Positions 14,132 to 28,600 of a DNA stretch of 64,000 nt are shown one piece after another. The translations under genes were made by a program, and so were the position numbers. How positions within the stretch are numbered: the first letter of the stretch is position 1; every line of letters starts with the position of its first letter. A model generated the notes under the pieces. The model worked only from the letters and a program-made list of their open reading frames with translations. It did no database searches and was not told the origin of the DNA. The DNA comes from Diploscapter coronatus. Taxonomy: Eukaryota > Nematoda > Chromadorea > Rhabditida > Rhabditidae. Location of the stretch: positions 77,825,249-77,889,248 of the forward strand of contig OZ038423.1 of NCBI GenBank assembly GCA_964036155.1, written 5' to 3'.

Positions 14132-17100
14132 TTAGGTGATTCTGATGTCGATGAAAGTGCCGTCGACCAGGGACTCGGGCTCGTCGATGAATGTCAGTGT
14201 GGTTGCCTCCGTGTAGCGCAGATCCAGATTCCAGGTAGTCGTGCCAGTGCGAATCTTGTATCTGAACATTAAATGGTCGTTTAATGAGATCTAGAATATG
14301 AAATTTGACAATTCTTCATATAGGATCTGTAATATGAGAAAAGTGGAATACTGCAAAATTAACATCGAAGTTTGGCCTAGTTGTTTGTAATTCAACAAGA
14401 AAAATGTGAAAGTGTTTTCGGTAAATTTCGAAATGCCTAGATGGATATCATTTTGTGAAGTTTGGATTTATTGAAAAAAAAAATAAATTCACCAAGAAAC
14501 GAAGGTTTCTCAAAACTTGACCTACAGAAAATAATGCATCTATTCGAAAGATAAAAAGAAGAGATGCTCTTTTTCTCTCAATCAGACTTGGGGCTTTTCC
14601 ACCGCAAAAATTCGCCAACATCTCTCGTTCCATTATTAAGGGTAGTAATACAAAGCTGACTGGAATAATTCATTGCATAAGGGATATTTGCGGTAGAAAA
14701 CGTTCCAACGTCTGCTCTCAATATGGGATACTTTTTTACGGGTCGAGTTTTGAGAAGTCTGGAAACAAAATTTACCTCTTGTCCCATCCACGGCATTGGA
14801 CTTCGGAATACTTGACGTTGGGCGCGGTGTCGAGGACCCCCTTGATCGCATTCCAATTCAGCTTGTCCTCCTCGAATTTCGTGAACCAAATCGTCCAGGT
14901 GCGTGGTTTGAAGGGAGCGACTCGCATCAGGTCCTCAATTTTCAAATTTGGTATTTTTGAATGGCTATTTGTCAAGTCATATTAGGATTGCACAACAATG
15001 TCCACATAATGTGAGATGAAATTCTGTAGTGCGAATTTCTTTTTAAATGATCAAATTTGGAATCAGAGGAAAGATTTACTGAGAGGAAAGAGATGAGATG
15101 GATAGTGCCGTTGTTGACTTTGATCGACCTGGCACGCGAGTTGATGAGCACATTGAAATGGTCCTGCTCGAACCCGGACAGCTCCCAACGCTGAATATGA
15201 ATTTGATTGCTTCAACTTGCCACTTTAGAAAAAAAAGCATCGCAAATTTTAAATCTACCGTATTAGCGAAGTGCAGCATGCGAAGGACGCTCTTGAGCAG
15301 TTCGGGAGTCACCTGGCAGTGGATTTCAACGACATCTAAAAAGAAGAAACTTGAATTTCTCATTATTTTCTGATGATTACAAGATATTCATCGTCTTCTC
15401 ATTTTCTATGATAATTCACCGTGATGAAAAACCGAAAATGCTGCAAGAATGCAACATGAAAATTGATATTGCAAAATGCGAAGAAAAATGAAGTTAGACT
15501 GCTTACTAGTCTGGAAGAAGGCTTTGTTCGCGAAGTGCTGTTCGTATTCCATGCCCAAGAACGTGTTGTCCAATTTGCTTCCAGTGCGAATCTTCTTCTC
15601 GTCGAAATTCGCCCTCAGAGTTGCGAAAATGTCGAGCAAATGCCACTTCGGCGACATGAACAAGTCCTGAAGCAAAAATCGAAAATTTTCACTTTACGTA
15701 TTTTTCTTGATCAGGAAAAAAGAATGTAGGACAGTATCAAAAATTCGACCCGCAGAAACTCGCAGAAGACAACAGTGCCATATTGAGAGAGGAAAAGATC
15801 ATGTCTTATTTTCCTATTTCGAAAGGATACACTATTTTCCAGCGGGTCGATTTGAGAATTTACGCAGATCGAATTTCGAGAAGTGAGGTATGATGATTTG
15901 TAGAGTAGATGAAAACGTATAGATTTAGAGTTGGCAGAACTATCAGTCGGGGTCGTTTGAAGGGGAAACTTCTTTCATAAATGGAAAGAATATTCATCCT
16001 CAGCACGTTTTTTAATGATAAATTTTTCGAGTGGAAATGTCCACGTTGAATACTCTCTTCATTTCTTTTGCTTGGTAAATTCTCATTTTTCAAGATAAGA
16101 AATCGACTTACAATATCGAGTTTGCCGACATCGGCTCTGCCCAGGAGCATGTGCAGATTGACCGCAGGCACGGGCTCCTTCTTCTTGATCAGACCCGCCT
16201 TCTCCACTGCGAATCGATCGAAGTTGAGCGATCGCTTCCCGTCGGAATTCCTCTCGATGCAGCCTGCATCCAATGAATTTGCAAATTTGTGCAAATTACA
16301 AATATTGCATTCAAAATGGTTTCGGCATTATCTCAGTTCTTCACTGTTGAAACATGAAAGGATGAAAAGGTTAAAGATCTTTCTGTACAATTTCAGGGCA
16401 AAGAAAGTGGTAAGATAACGATGCGACGCAGAAGAATAATAAAGGCTTGTTCAAATGTATGTTTTCTTGGAAATGCTAGTTGAATGCAAGTTTCAAATCG
16501 TGCAGTCTTTCAAGCAACCACCCTATAATGATCAATTCCGGTAAACTCACGGTATCTGTAGTAGTCGAGGAAGACCTTGTAGACCTTCTCGTCCTCTTGA
16601 GTGGGCGGGCCCTCGCGAATGATGTAGCGAATGGACTCGTTGCGGATGGAGCCGCGCGACTTGTCCGTCTTCTCCGGATTCTTCCACTCGATGCCGAAAG
16701 AGTATGTATCCTGAACGATGATTTATTGTTGGACTTTTCAAACATTAATTAGTTCAGGCGATAAGTTTTGAATGAACTGCTGAACTGAAAAATACAAATG
16801 ATTATTTCATTGTGTGCACTTGCAATGATTCGATTATTACATGCCTTCATAACTGTTCAGGTTTCTGACTGGCTGTATTTCACTGCCAGTGATTGTCAGT
16901 AGATACGTCTATCAATCTAGTGCTGTTGCTTCCTCTATCTCTTTGATTGTTTTGTGCCGATTAACTTGGTCATTCAATTACTCTTGAAAATTTTCATTTT
17001 TTTCGAGTTTCTCTCACGTTTTGACCAATTTGCTCATGTCCGTGCTTCCACTCACCTTTCCATCCTCGAAGGAGTAAACCTTTATTCCCTTGATGTCGAT

Positions 17101-17241
17101 TTTCGGTTCGAGTGCCGTGGGCAGATGATCCTTCACGACTTGCATCATCTGCTTGGTCGTCCAGGCCAATTCTTCCACGTCTCGGAAGGACAGGAACTGG
17201 CAACTAAGCGCAACGACGTCGGCCGGCAACCCGCTCAGCAT
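14132..17241 (-). CDS. F-box protein, substrate adaptor of an SCF ubiquitin ligase (putative)
   Basis: Eight exons in coding order: 17241-17056, 16710-16551, 16263-16112, 15666-15507, 15335-15259, 15190-15080, 14933-14776, 14261-14132; all phases agree and the product is 377 aa. The N-terminus LPADVVALSCQFLSF followed by DVEELAWTTKQM is an F-box-like motif (about residues 4-40), the segment that binds Skp1. The remaining roughly 330 residues have no repeat I recognise (no WD40, Kelch or clear leucine-rich repeat). They resemble the divergent C-terminal substrate-binding halves of the large nematode F-box families, but I could not place it in a named subfamily. The start is fixed by a TTTTTCAG acceptor 7 nt upstream of the ATG, which suggests a spliced leader or a short 5' UTR exon. 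By family analogy it would present substrates for ubiquitination; no substrate can be inferred. Confidence 0.75.
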
Positions 17242-17248
17242 CTTGCAG

Positions 17249-17256
17249 CTGAAAAA
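17249..17256 (-). promoter_or_regulatory. Splice acceptor just before the F-box start codon (possible trans-splice site)
   Basis: The minus strand reads TTTTTCAG, then 7 nt, then ATG. In nematodes this spacing is typical of spliced-leader addition. A cis-spliced non-coding first exon is the alternative. Confidence 0.5.
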
Positions 17257-19621
17257 TTAGAGGAAATCACGAGTTTTGCAAATTTTCATCCGGAAAATTC
17301 AATCTGGAGAGAGAAAGAGACAGAAATGATAAAGCAAAATGATGCGAGAGCATGCCAAAAAATTGTTGTCGATTGATGTATGTATATTTTCGAAAATTCA
17401 TGGAAGCATTTAAAAAATTCGAGAATTCTGGGAAAAGGTGAGCGAGGAATTCGAAAATTATCAAAAATGAAATGATAGTAGCTTAAAATGTGTGTTGCAT
17501 CCACGTGATTTACGCAAGTGGTTTTTTTCTTCATTTTCTCGCATTTTTAAAAAATATTTTTCAATTTGTTTTCCAAATTCCACTAGAATCATCCAGAAAT
17601 TCTGGACTCATCCATCCAACTTCTTCTAGTCCCTTTCAAGCAGCATTTGTAACGTATGCTTATCAAATCGATCTTTTTCCACATTTTGTTGCTTTTCGTG
17701 ACAAATCCTCCAAATAGGTCTTAAAAGTGCTCCAAAACATTATTCCTTCTTTTTCATTATGTACTTCTGTTCATGTGTTCATTTGCAGCGCATTCGTCAA
17801 TCACGACAATCGAGAAAATCCGTCGAAAAATTGATTTCTTTTCATTTTTTGAGTTCCGAAATGCTTCATGATTCGAGATTAGTTTCAGGAACGCTCGGTA
17901 ATTCATCATAAGCAAGCATTCTTCTTCAAAAATTCCCTGATTGATTGTTTCGCTGATTGAGCGAGTCTCATAAACGTTCTACTGTAGTTGTTGCCGAGGA
18001 GTTGCTTATTTGCTTGCCCTGCTTGCTCGAGTTGATTGATTTTAGCAATTATTTTCGTGGTTAATTGATCGAAAGATCGGAAAATTGAAGGGCCCATTAT
18101 TTCCTCTTACTTTTTCCTTTATTACGTTCTGTTCGAGTATTTTCCGGATCTCTGTATCTTTTTCCATCTGTGTTTTGCCGTGTTTCGCCGCTTTCTCTCA
18201 CTTTCGCACAATTCTTCTCACATCGTGTTGTGCAAGTGTGAGAGGCATGATAATATCAAGCTTCGATTTTTGTCTATCTTCATCCCCATTCAATCTCTCC
18301 TCGAGCTTTACGCTAGCTGATTTTTCTTCCCCTTCATTCTCGATTTCAGTCTGTTGCATTCTTGCCTGAAATATCTCGGATCACGGCCATCAGCTTATTT
18401 TTACGGATAGAGGATATTTTCGTTGGCATCGCTAAGTGTCCATTTCACATCGGATTTGTAAAATTCTCGAGAATTGCAACTCGACTTTCAGTTTCGTTTA
18501 TATTTTCCTTTCGTTCGTTCTTCATTTTCACTGGCCCCTTCGATGCGTTTATCGTAAGATGAAGATCTCCTTTTCCATTCGAATTTCAATTAGATTTGCC
18601 AGTCTGATTGACCCGCGGACTATTGAGAATTTCGAGAATTCGAATTCCGCGATTCAGATTCACTTTGACAGGTTCTTCCTATTCGCTTCTGAGATTTGAA
18701 AATTCACAGTCCTAAACCTTGGAAAATTTATTCAGTGTGCAGGAAGTTGCAATATTCACGGTTTCTTCAAAATTTTCAAAAATTACGAAATAAAACGGGA
18801 GAAAAAGTTTTCCGAACTTCGAAGCTTCATAAATTTTATTGGAGTTTTGATGATCCCAATAGAGTCCCCCTCAAAATCTCATCACGTTTTGTTTGCAATT
18901 CGATTTTGCCGGTCCAGGTTCGAAATCACCTGATTTATCCCTTCCATCCCCCTTGCTTCCTGCATCGATCGCTCTTCATTTCCATGAACTTTACTACTTT
19001 CTTGGCTGCCCCAGTTTTCGTTCCTCAATTCAGTCCTCTTTTTGCAGACCTTGTGCCCTCCCCAATCAGCCCGATCTCTCACTCGTCAAATTGTCTGTGC
19101 CCTCTCGATTTGCCATGCTCTTTGCGTTGATGTGGTTGTTGGCAGCTGACGACAGTCAGTGAGGGCCTCAAGGCAGTATCCCAAAAGATAGCTGTTGGCT
19201 GATTTGCCTTCCTTCCTTCGACTTCGACCCTCGAGTCCGAGCCACCGGCCCTTCGTGAACCTTCGCAGGCCTCGCCAATCGGCATGTTCGCAGCTGCTAA
19301 AAACGAACTGGGCATTTTCAAGACCAGGTCGGTTTGTATACTTTCTTCCCGCAAAATACAACACACGGATATCGTTTATCCTCGGCATTTCTATGCTGTG
19401 ACAGAAATGACAAGACGACGCAGCAAAAACTGTTTCAAGTTTCTTTCGACGAAGTTTATCTGTCTGTCGCTTCGAATTTTTATCAGTTTAGTCAGAGCAA
19501 AGAATCGTGCAGGACAGGTGTAATACAACATTTCAAACGAGATTTTTTTTGTTTTTGCTAAATTTAAAGTCTTTGAAAATTGAGAGTTTTGTAGATCACA
19601 TGCTCCTCATAGTTCTCTAAA
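17257..19621. other. Intergenic region between divergent genes
   Basis: The F-box gene leaves to the left and the LZTS-like gene to the right. The plus strand switches from mixed composition to pyrimidine-rich at about 17.5-18.1 kb. That suggests the LZTS-like transcript starts well before its first recognised exon, for example near 18 kb. No coding exon could be supported; an ATG at 19284 opens a 15-codon frame with a donor but does not splice in frame to the next exon. Confidence 0.5.
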
Positions 19622-22600
19622 ATGATCGTCATAACACAGAAAGAATTTAGCAAGCCGATCAAAGAGGAGAAGAAAGCAGCCAAGGAGAATGCGAAGACGA
19701 AGGATAAAGAAGTCAAGGAAAAGCCTAAAGGGAAGGATTGCCTGAAAGCCACGGCTCCGACGTCATCATCATCCACTGCAGTCAAGAAGTGAGTGCTCAT
19801 TACTTTGCAAGTTTCTTTCCGATATCCCAGCCCGTTTTGCTCTTCTATCCTTCAGCATAGATTGATGGACCTGTCTCGTGACCTCGTTTCTCCTTCTTGA
19901 ATGGTTTCATGTTTCCATTTGGCCTGTTCGGCATTTTTCATGCAAAGCAACTGTCTGCTGCTGTTTCATTTGGAACCCTCGCAAATGTCTTTGCCTCTCT
20001 TCTCTGACTCTGTTCATGGCACGTTTTTCTATTCGCCACGTCCTCATCTCATTTCAAGCAGTTTAGTCTCGTTTCAGCCTCAGGCAGTTCAATTTCAGCC
20101 AGTCTAAACTCAGCTAGATAATCACGATCCTCTTGCTCATCTTCTAACTTCTCCTTATGACTTCGTTATGCTTCATCATCGCCCCTCTCTTATTTCATAA
20201 CTGCTTCGATTTTTGAGAAGTCTTGCTAATCCTGAGCATGAGTAGATAAACATTCAGCACATTGTGTTTCTACTTCTGCTGCACCTCTGCACTCCCACAT
20301 ACCCCCACCCGCTCCCTTTCCGTTGTCGCCAAGCTTAGGCTTAGGAGCGTCCGCTTTCAGAATCCACAGACTCATTCCTGGTCAGAGCTCGCTAACTTTG
20401 TCACGATCAATTCTGCAATTGATTTTTAGAGAAAATAGCTATATCTTGCATTGATTCAGAATTTTTGCGTTAATTTGGCGACGTAGTATATCGATGGGTA
20501 TTGTAATTTTTCGATTTAAAAAAAAATAGAATTCGAATCGAATGTTTCCATCGATTGAGAATCGAAAACTTTAAGATCCCGTTTTATTCAGATCGAAATT
20601 TCATTCTCACTTAACCAAAACGTCAACGAGAGTATTCTTCGTTTTAAAACCCTGAACAAATTTTGATCGGCGATTCATCATCCGTGTCCGAGTAACTTTT
20701 CACACTCGTGTGAAGAATGTTGTAATTTTTACTTGGGTTTGTGCAAGATATTATTGGTTGAAGGGGAGGCTCTGACCCAGAATTAGTCTGCGTCCAGAAA
20801 TGCATTGTCGTTGCTGGAACCCGCGTTTGGACCCTCGTCTCTCGTGGTCTTCCTCCCTGTACAGCTCTATCTATTCGGTCTCCAGTCAATCCTCCAACGA
20901 TTTCCCCTGCCACCTGCCCATTGCTTACTTCCTGCCTTACATTACTAAACTCTATCAGACTGGCTGTAAATTGATCATGTAGCTAAATTGATTTTTTTGG
21001 AATTCCTCTTGTATTTTAGCCGCGTTGTCATTATTATACTAGCTTGTAAATTTCACCACTGTCAAAGAAAAAAATAGAGCGAAATTTAATTTTTGAGTGG
21101 CATTTGGTGACATCCAAGAGGAACTTTGTAACAGGTGATTCAGGGAATGATGCATTCATTTTGCAGATCCTCCCCAACTCCACCAACCAGAACACAGCGT
21201 CTCTTCATGAAAGGACTGAAGAAGACGGTGGAATGCAGTGCGCAAGCTGTACTACATAATCCTTCCAAGTAAGCAAACTTGAAATTTTCTGAAATATCAA
21301 AAGTTACTAATTCAATTTCTTCGTTTTTATCATTTCTTTTGCGCTCTTTACTTGCTCTCTAAATTGATGACTGATATGATGGATTTTATTCTTTTCATTT
21401 TCGTGTTTTTTTTTTTTCAAAAAAAAAGATTTGAAATATGCTGATCATTGTGGTCTTTCCGAACTTTTCTTGTTATCTTGTGCTCTCGTATTCATTCAAC
21501 ATGAGTTGAAAATATTTGCACTCCTCCCAAATCTCCTAACTGCTTGTCCTCCTGTGTGCTTCCCGAACTTCACTGGCTTGTCTGACTTGTCGCATTGAAC
21601 ATTGAAAACGCATGAAATTGAAAGCAATCATTCAATTGCGAATTGACTGTATAAACACTCGAAGAATGAAAGACGGGAAGACAATGGGGAAAATGAAGAA
21701 GAGAAAAAAGACGGGACAGGGCAACTCGAGTAGCGAATTTCTTGAATTACCCGTTCTGTCTCGTCTTGAGGAGGGAGGATTCATATTGCTATGCATTTGC
21801 TTGCCAACAATCCCCCTCGCTCCTGTCTGCCTTCCTGCCTCTCTGCAAAAGCACCGCCCCTTCCTCTGCTTGCCCTGCATTTTCATGCGAACACGCAGCT
21901 TTTCCCCCGTTTGATTGTCAGTTTTCAATCATTCAATTCAATCAGCAGAAAGTTTGAAGTTCGCATGAAAAATCGCGACGTATTTACTTCTATTTACATA
22001 CCGACTGGTTGCTGGAAGAACGCTGAAAGATGCGCGATTTTAAAATATCATAATTTTTATTGTTGAGTCATTTGAAGCTAGAATTTTTTAATTCTAAAAA
22101 AATAGCATATTTCTTAAGCAAATTTCATCTGCTTCCTGTTGAGTTATTTAGAATGCTAGAAATCCTTTAAAATATTGTAAAAAATACCGTTTTTTGTAGT
22201 TTTAATTCAGAAAATTTATCAAATTAGCATCATTCAATCAAATCGAATCGGTCATTTAGGGTTTTTTCCTATTTTATATTTACCAGTTCCCACAACCCAC
22301 GAATTCTTCACTTTTTCATCCTCCAGTTCATCCCTCCGCCATTTGGCGTCCTTTTCATTTGCCCTTTCTCTTCCTCTTTTCCTCTCTTCCTTTATTACCA
22401 TTCTTGAGTTGGCGCCCGTTTGCTATCTTCTTCGCCTCTCAAATGGGCCGGCGCTACAACCTCACTTTCCTCATCCTCTAGCCAGAAAGGTTGTCTTTCA
22501 GAAGTTCTGGATCATCAAGCTGCATATTTGGATTTCTAGCTTCTTTATTGACTTTATTGATGGGATTAGGTTTGCTGCGAAGTCGGTTGATCTAGTGAAA

Positions 22601-25600
22601 AAGCTGTCTGATTGAGGATTATTCTCATTTCAAAGCACAAGGCTTGACCTACTGATCATCATTTTACGATGAAAATTGTCTAATCTCTATGTTTATCAAT
22701 GCCCAATTTTCTAAATGATTGATTCGATAAAATCTCTATTTTTGCCTCTTTAGTCCTCGAATCTTTGCACTGTTCTTGAGCCTTGCCTTCCCACGTGAGA
22801 GGTCCGTTGCTTTATTCAAGCAAACAGATATCTTATCCTCTTTTATCTCCATCTCATCCCTTGCCTATCAATATTTTGTGTCTTGCTTATTATCTTCATA
22901 TTTTCGTTATCTTTCTCCCTTTTGCATTTTCTCGTTTCCTGTTATTTTTTCTGATTGCTTTGTAACTTTGTATCACTTTTCGTCCCTCCTTTCCTTCCTT
23001 TCCGCTTTTCGTTTTCTTTCCCGATTTCCCACAATAGTTTAGCACAGCTTTTCACACACTGCAAAAAGTTCTTCACAACTGTAAATTTTCAATTTTCTTT
23101 CTGGAAGAACGATTTACGCATTTCTCCTTCAATCTTTAGCCCAGTTCTTACCATTCTTCATCAACACAACTACAGTATTTGAAATTTCGAGTGGCCTTTC
23201 AGTTTTCTAACAGAAATCTGCAAATTTCACTCTCGAAGATGCTCTTTTCTTGTAAGAACGTTCTACCTGTTAATCACATGCTTCATCTGCATTTGACGAA
23301 GAGAACATTCTATTTCTAAATTTTGCTAATATTCGTTAGTTTTCTAAACAGTATTATCTTACTAAATTAAAATCATGATCTTCGGAATTATTAATCTAGA
23401 AACTCTGAAAAGAAGCTAAATTTTCCTAAAAAATCTTGTTTTCTTTCAGACAGCACGAGAACATCCAGAAGACTGTCCATCTTGAGCAGGTCGTGGTTCC
23501 CAACAAAATCGTCGAAAAAGTCGAACTTACACTTCCTGCTCCGAACCAAAAGGTACTTTTATTCATTTCTATCACGAATAACGGAAATCCTCTCATTTAT
23601 TCGCGAAATGAGGTTATGAATATGAAAATACCGGTTTAATCCGATAATGATGCAAATTCTATTCTACTTCCTTCTGAATAGTCCTGTCCGTTGTCCCGTC
23701 CTGTTTTTCACGTTCAAGGTTTTTAGTGAGCGGCACGAGCGAATATATCATTGTGCATATTTATGAATCGAGTAAGAAAGGAAGAAAAACTTTGGATATT
23801 CATAATTATTCGAATCTTTGGGCAAGCATTATATTTTCGAAATATAAAAGAACTAGAAGGCTTCTTTCACTCACATTCGGCTGGCGCAACCAATTTCACA
23901 AAATTATAACTATTATTTTATAATTGATCATTTAATGACAAGATTTTTAACTCCAATGGATTAAGTAAAAATGACAATATTGCTTAGTATTTTCAAATGG
24001 AATATCTTTCTAATAGAGTAACTTGAAAATCGCATTTCGCAGTTGATGAGTGCAGCTAATAACAATCTTAAAACCAGTTAGCTGAATTTTCATCGTATGT
24101 ATTTGAAAAAATAGTAATTTTTATAAAAAGTTGGGCGATGATTAGAGTAATTTGAAAAATTTAATAGAAGTAATTTTGAATGATTGTACACGGCAAATCG
24201 TGAAACGTCTAAAACGCTGTAAAGAAATTTAAAAAAAAAATGGAAATGATAAAAATTGGAGGAACGCGATGGTGGGGCGAAGAAAAATTTGCGCTGGAAT
24301 GTGTCCGGTCGGAAGTTAATCCAGTCGGATATGTTCCAGAGCAGGAATATTTTTCGTCCTGCCTATGCTAATTTCGAGCATTTTTGAGATCAAAATGAAT
24401 CTGGATAGTTTCCTTTTTCGAGCTCCCCTCCATGTGCAGGAATTGTATAACAAAAGTGCACTTAGTTTTCATTTTAAAAATAATCAGAAATACTCAATAA
24501 TTAAAAGCCAAACCAAAAATATAATAGAGGTAACTACTTTATTTGTGGACTCATTAGGTCGTTTTCACAAATATAAAATCTTAACGAATTTTTCTTCGAA
24601 AACTTTTGTGCCACACAAAATCGATATTCAAAGCTGTGGACCGTTATGTGTTTCTCCGTACGCATTGCCCTTATTTGGGCGGGCATTTGGGAATTTGGTC
24701 CTCTTAGTCTGGTCTCTGTCTCTGCTTTATGCATCTCCCATTCCCAATCTTCTCTAATCTGTTTCTGTTTATTTTCAATCTCCCCCTTTCTCATTACTGT
24801 TAGTATTCCATGTCAGCTGCGAGTTTTTGCATAATTTCCTTACTTTTCTGCTTTTTCTTCCATTTTCCCTTTTCTCCTCATTCGTCCAATGCAATCCGTC
24901 TCATCTCATTGCGCATTGCAAATCTGCGCAGTTTCAGTTCATTTCATTTCGCTAATTCACTCCGCTTCGCTTTGCCTCATTCCCATGCATAATTGTGGCT
25001 ATCGCTTACTTTACGGTATTTGTAGTCTTCGTATTTATTTTCCTTTACTGGATCATCTAGTAAAATCAACTGGATTTAAAATTTAGGGTGCTTCCATGCT
25101 AATTCATTAGGAGGAAATATTCATTTCGAAAGTTCCAAGATGTTGCTGGCCAATCCAATATCTTTATGATTTTGTTCCGATTCGAATACATTAGTTTAGG
25201 AGTTGATTTCCTCGAGAAGGTAATTCAGCGCTTAGTTTCAATGAGTCAAATGCATTTTGCATAATAACAATCAGAAAATAATACCTGCACAAAAACCTTT
25301 GAAGAGGTATTTTCATACACGCATGAGAGGTTCGCCCTTTTCCAATGATCGACCTTCGATTTTCTCTGCGACTCAATAACATTTCTCATTTCTCATTTCA
25401 TTCCGCTACACGAGTGTTCATTTTTAGATTTTCCGAAAGAACATTTGAAAGTGTGGCATATTTTCTTCCATCTCGTAAATTTCTCTCTGGTAAAATTCGG
25501 ATCAAACTTTCGGAGCAAACGGACGATGCGCGAGATTTGAAGATGGAGTGTAACAATAGTTGGAATGGGGACGAAGTTGTAAAGTGCGCAAAGATAAGAA

Positions 25601-28600
25601 GATAGATTGAAAATGATTATGCGCAACTTTTGCGTTTGACATGAATAAAATCAAGCTATCACTGACAATGAATAGGCACTAAATCATTATTAGGGTCGTT
25701 AGCCATGGTTATGATTATCACTCATTATTTCCTCGTTCATTCTACTCTTTGTTGTGTTGTGATTTTTCATGGAACGCTAATGTTAGAAACTTATTGGCGA
25801 TAGGCTATTTCATTACCACCGCCATTAATTTGCCATTACATGATCCCCGCCCTATCATTTATCATTTTTCTTCATTCTTCAGCTGAGCACCATCAATCCT
25901 CTCATTTTGCCAGCAGACCGGCTCAGTTCTTTCTTGCTTTCTTATGCCTTAGCAAAGTACACTGTAAACAGACAACATTTTTTCATTCATGCATTTTGCC
26001 TTCCCTCCCATTTTTTGTCAAATTTCTGAATGTCTGAGTACACGAGAATGAGTCGCGCATCTCAAATATGCTGCTTGTTGCATCATCACAAGCATAGTTG
26101 CTTGCAGTTTCTTGATTTTTGCATTTTTCTCCCTTGATCTTGTTTTCTCTAGCATTTTTCGATGCGGCAAATTTGTCGGGTGTTGATTCGAATTAACATC
26201 GCTGTCAATAGCGGTTTGTGCGCGTCTATCAATCGCATTAGTATCTGTTGCCCAAGCTTCTTTGACTCTTCTATTTTTGCAGTCAGATTTTTGCCATTTG
26301 TCATATCGCTTTTATCGCCCGTTCCCCGCATTCTTCGGCTATTTTCATGCATATCTCATTTAGTCTGCCAGGAAATTGGATTATCAATCTTTAGCTTTCT
26401 CTTCTTAAATCTAGCAGTAAATGGTATGTGTTGAAAGCAATGCATTTTTATTTTCGACCTGAAAAATGGCCTGACCCACTCAAGCCTGCCTAAATCGCAA
26501 TTTTTCATCTAAAAAATAGCCTCGCTTCCGCATAGATCCGATCAAATTCCCTCAACTATTCTCCGCGAGCAAATTAAGGGCAAATTCTTATTCTTTTCTG
26601 CATTCCAAATTCGTGAATTTTCGATTTTTGTCAAAAGTCATTGTCATCGAGTCAAACGTATCTGCATTTTATCCATTTTCTTGTTTTTAAATTCTCGTTT
26701 TTTGACTTATTGTCATTCATTTGGTGTCGAAAATATCTTCATAGTAACAGAAACCTCGCGATTGCCATTATTGCCCGTATTTGTAAGTTGTACTTGTATT
26801 GTTAGCAGGCGCGTAATTGTGCCGTTCCCTTTTCATGTCGTCTTTTTCCTCTTTCATTTCCCTTATGTCCATCCCGTTCCTCTCTTTAACCGTTACCCTT
26901 CTCCTTGCCCACTTTCCTCCACTCATAAGCAGCTTTCATCTGCCACTTCCACTTCATTTCTGCTTTGTTCCTTTCCTTGTTCCCTCCGATTTGTTCTGTT
27001 TCTGTTTCAAATCCCTCCACTTTCAGTCCTACCGCCCCTTCGCCGCCTCTTCTGCCTCTGCAGGCCGCTTCCCCACCCCTCCTCAGGCCGACTATTCCGC
27101 TATTTTGAAGGTATTAGAATAGACTGGATTTGCGAGTGATTTTCAGTTGAAAACAAAAATAACTAACAAGATCATTTGGCATGCGTGTTTCTATTCTAGT
27201 TGCAATATTTTGTTGCAAAATTTAATTATTATCTGTAAAAACGTGACGAAGATCAGCTTTGTGAATAAGCAATGCTTCAAAATCGATTCGTCCCCTTCAC
27301 GATTCTCGACATTTCGCTGAAATCAATCATTCAGCTTTGATAGATAGGCTCTAAAATGTGCAAACTTCACACCGAAATATTTGCAGTGTTGACTGAATGT
27401 TGCATGCTGTCATTCGAATATTCTTATGTTCAACATTCAATCATTCACATCTGTTTGTGTGACAGAACTGTTATTTCTGAACGATTTCTAAGACTTCTTT
27501 TTCCTATGATGAAGAATAGTTTTGGAATACAGTCGGACATATCCGAATTCTCAATTCCGTTTCTATTCCCTTGTGGTCATTCTTCATCCATCTGTGCTCT
27601 TGCCTTGTCAATGTTGCAGTGTACAGTTGCTGCTCGCTTATGAAAGCATGAAGGATCATAAAAGTGCATGGCTGGCTAACTGGGATGGAACGAAATTTCG
27701 ATTTTTATAGTTTCCGAAAAGGATTAGTAAGCATGGAAATGTTTTTTCCACCTTTTATCCGAGTTTTGGACATACCGAAAAAAGTGAAAGGTCAATTTAT
27801 ATTTACCCACGCTAGCCTTATGCATGAAATTCGAAAGTTTTTAGGAGAAATTCAAAGATTACGCGGATTATATCTCTGCTTAAGAAAATAGGCAAATGCC
27901 CGATCTTATCTGTCCCACTTGCTGCATTTCTGTCTGCCCCCTTTCCATCTTCCGGCCCTGAACTTGAACTCATCCTGCAGTGTTTTGCTTCATCAAATCC
28001 AATTATAAATACGCTGTTGATGAATTTAACAGGGAATGTAGAATTTTCTCGCGGAAAGTGAGAAATGGTGATGCGATTATGCGGTGTGTGAATGAATGAT
28101 GAGATGGTCGAATAAATGAATGAAACAATTCAATTATCGTTGATTCGTAGGAAATAATAAAACTGATTCTGCAAGTATTTTTGCCAAAAATTTTCTCGGA
28201 GAGAAATACTTGTAGTCAAAGAGTTTTTCTTACGGATCAACGTAAAAATGGAGAAATGGCTGAAATTAATATGTTTTCAGGTGGAAGAAAAGCTGAACGA
28301 AATCGCACTGCAGGCAGAAAGACTGGCTGAGTCGATCAAACGAGCGAACCGACTGGAAATCGAGAAGGTCGAGGCCGAGGCACAGTCCCCAACCAGAAGG
28401 AAGCAGAAGATACACATAACTGTGCAGGCTGGCATAGAGGGAGAGAATACTGACAGCGACGACAGCGAATATTGCAATACCGTAAGAGTTTTTACCGTCG
28501 ATACATTTCTAGATCGAAACATTTTGAAGATCAACTTAGCACCCTTCTCCTAGATCACAAAACCTTAGGGGAACTTAATTTATTGATTCTTTTTTTATAG

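Noticed and set aside
26681..27139. A 152-codon open frame on the plus strand
   Set aside because: Lies in the pyrimidine-rich 4.7-kb intron; Ser/Pro/Leu/Phe low complexity in more than one frame.
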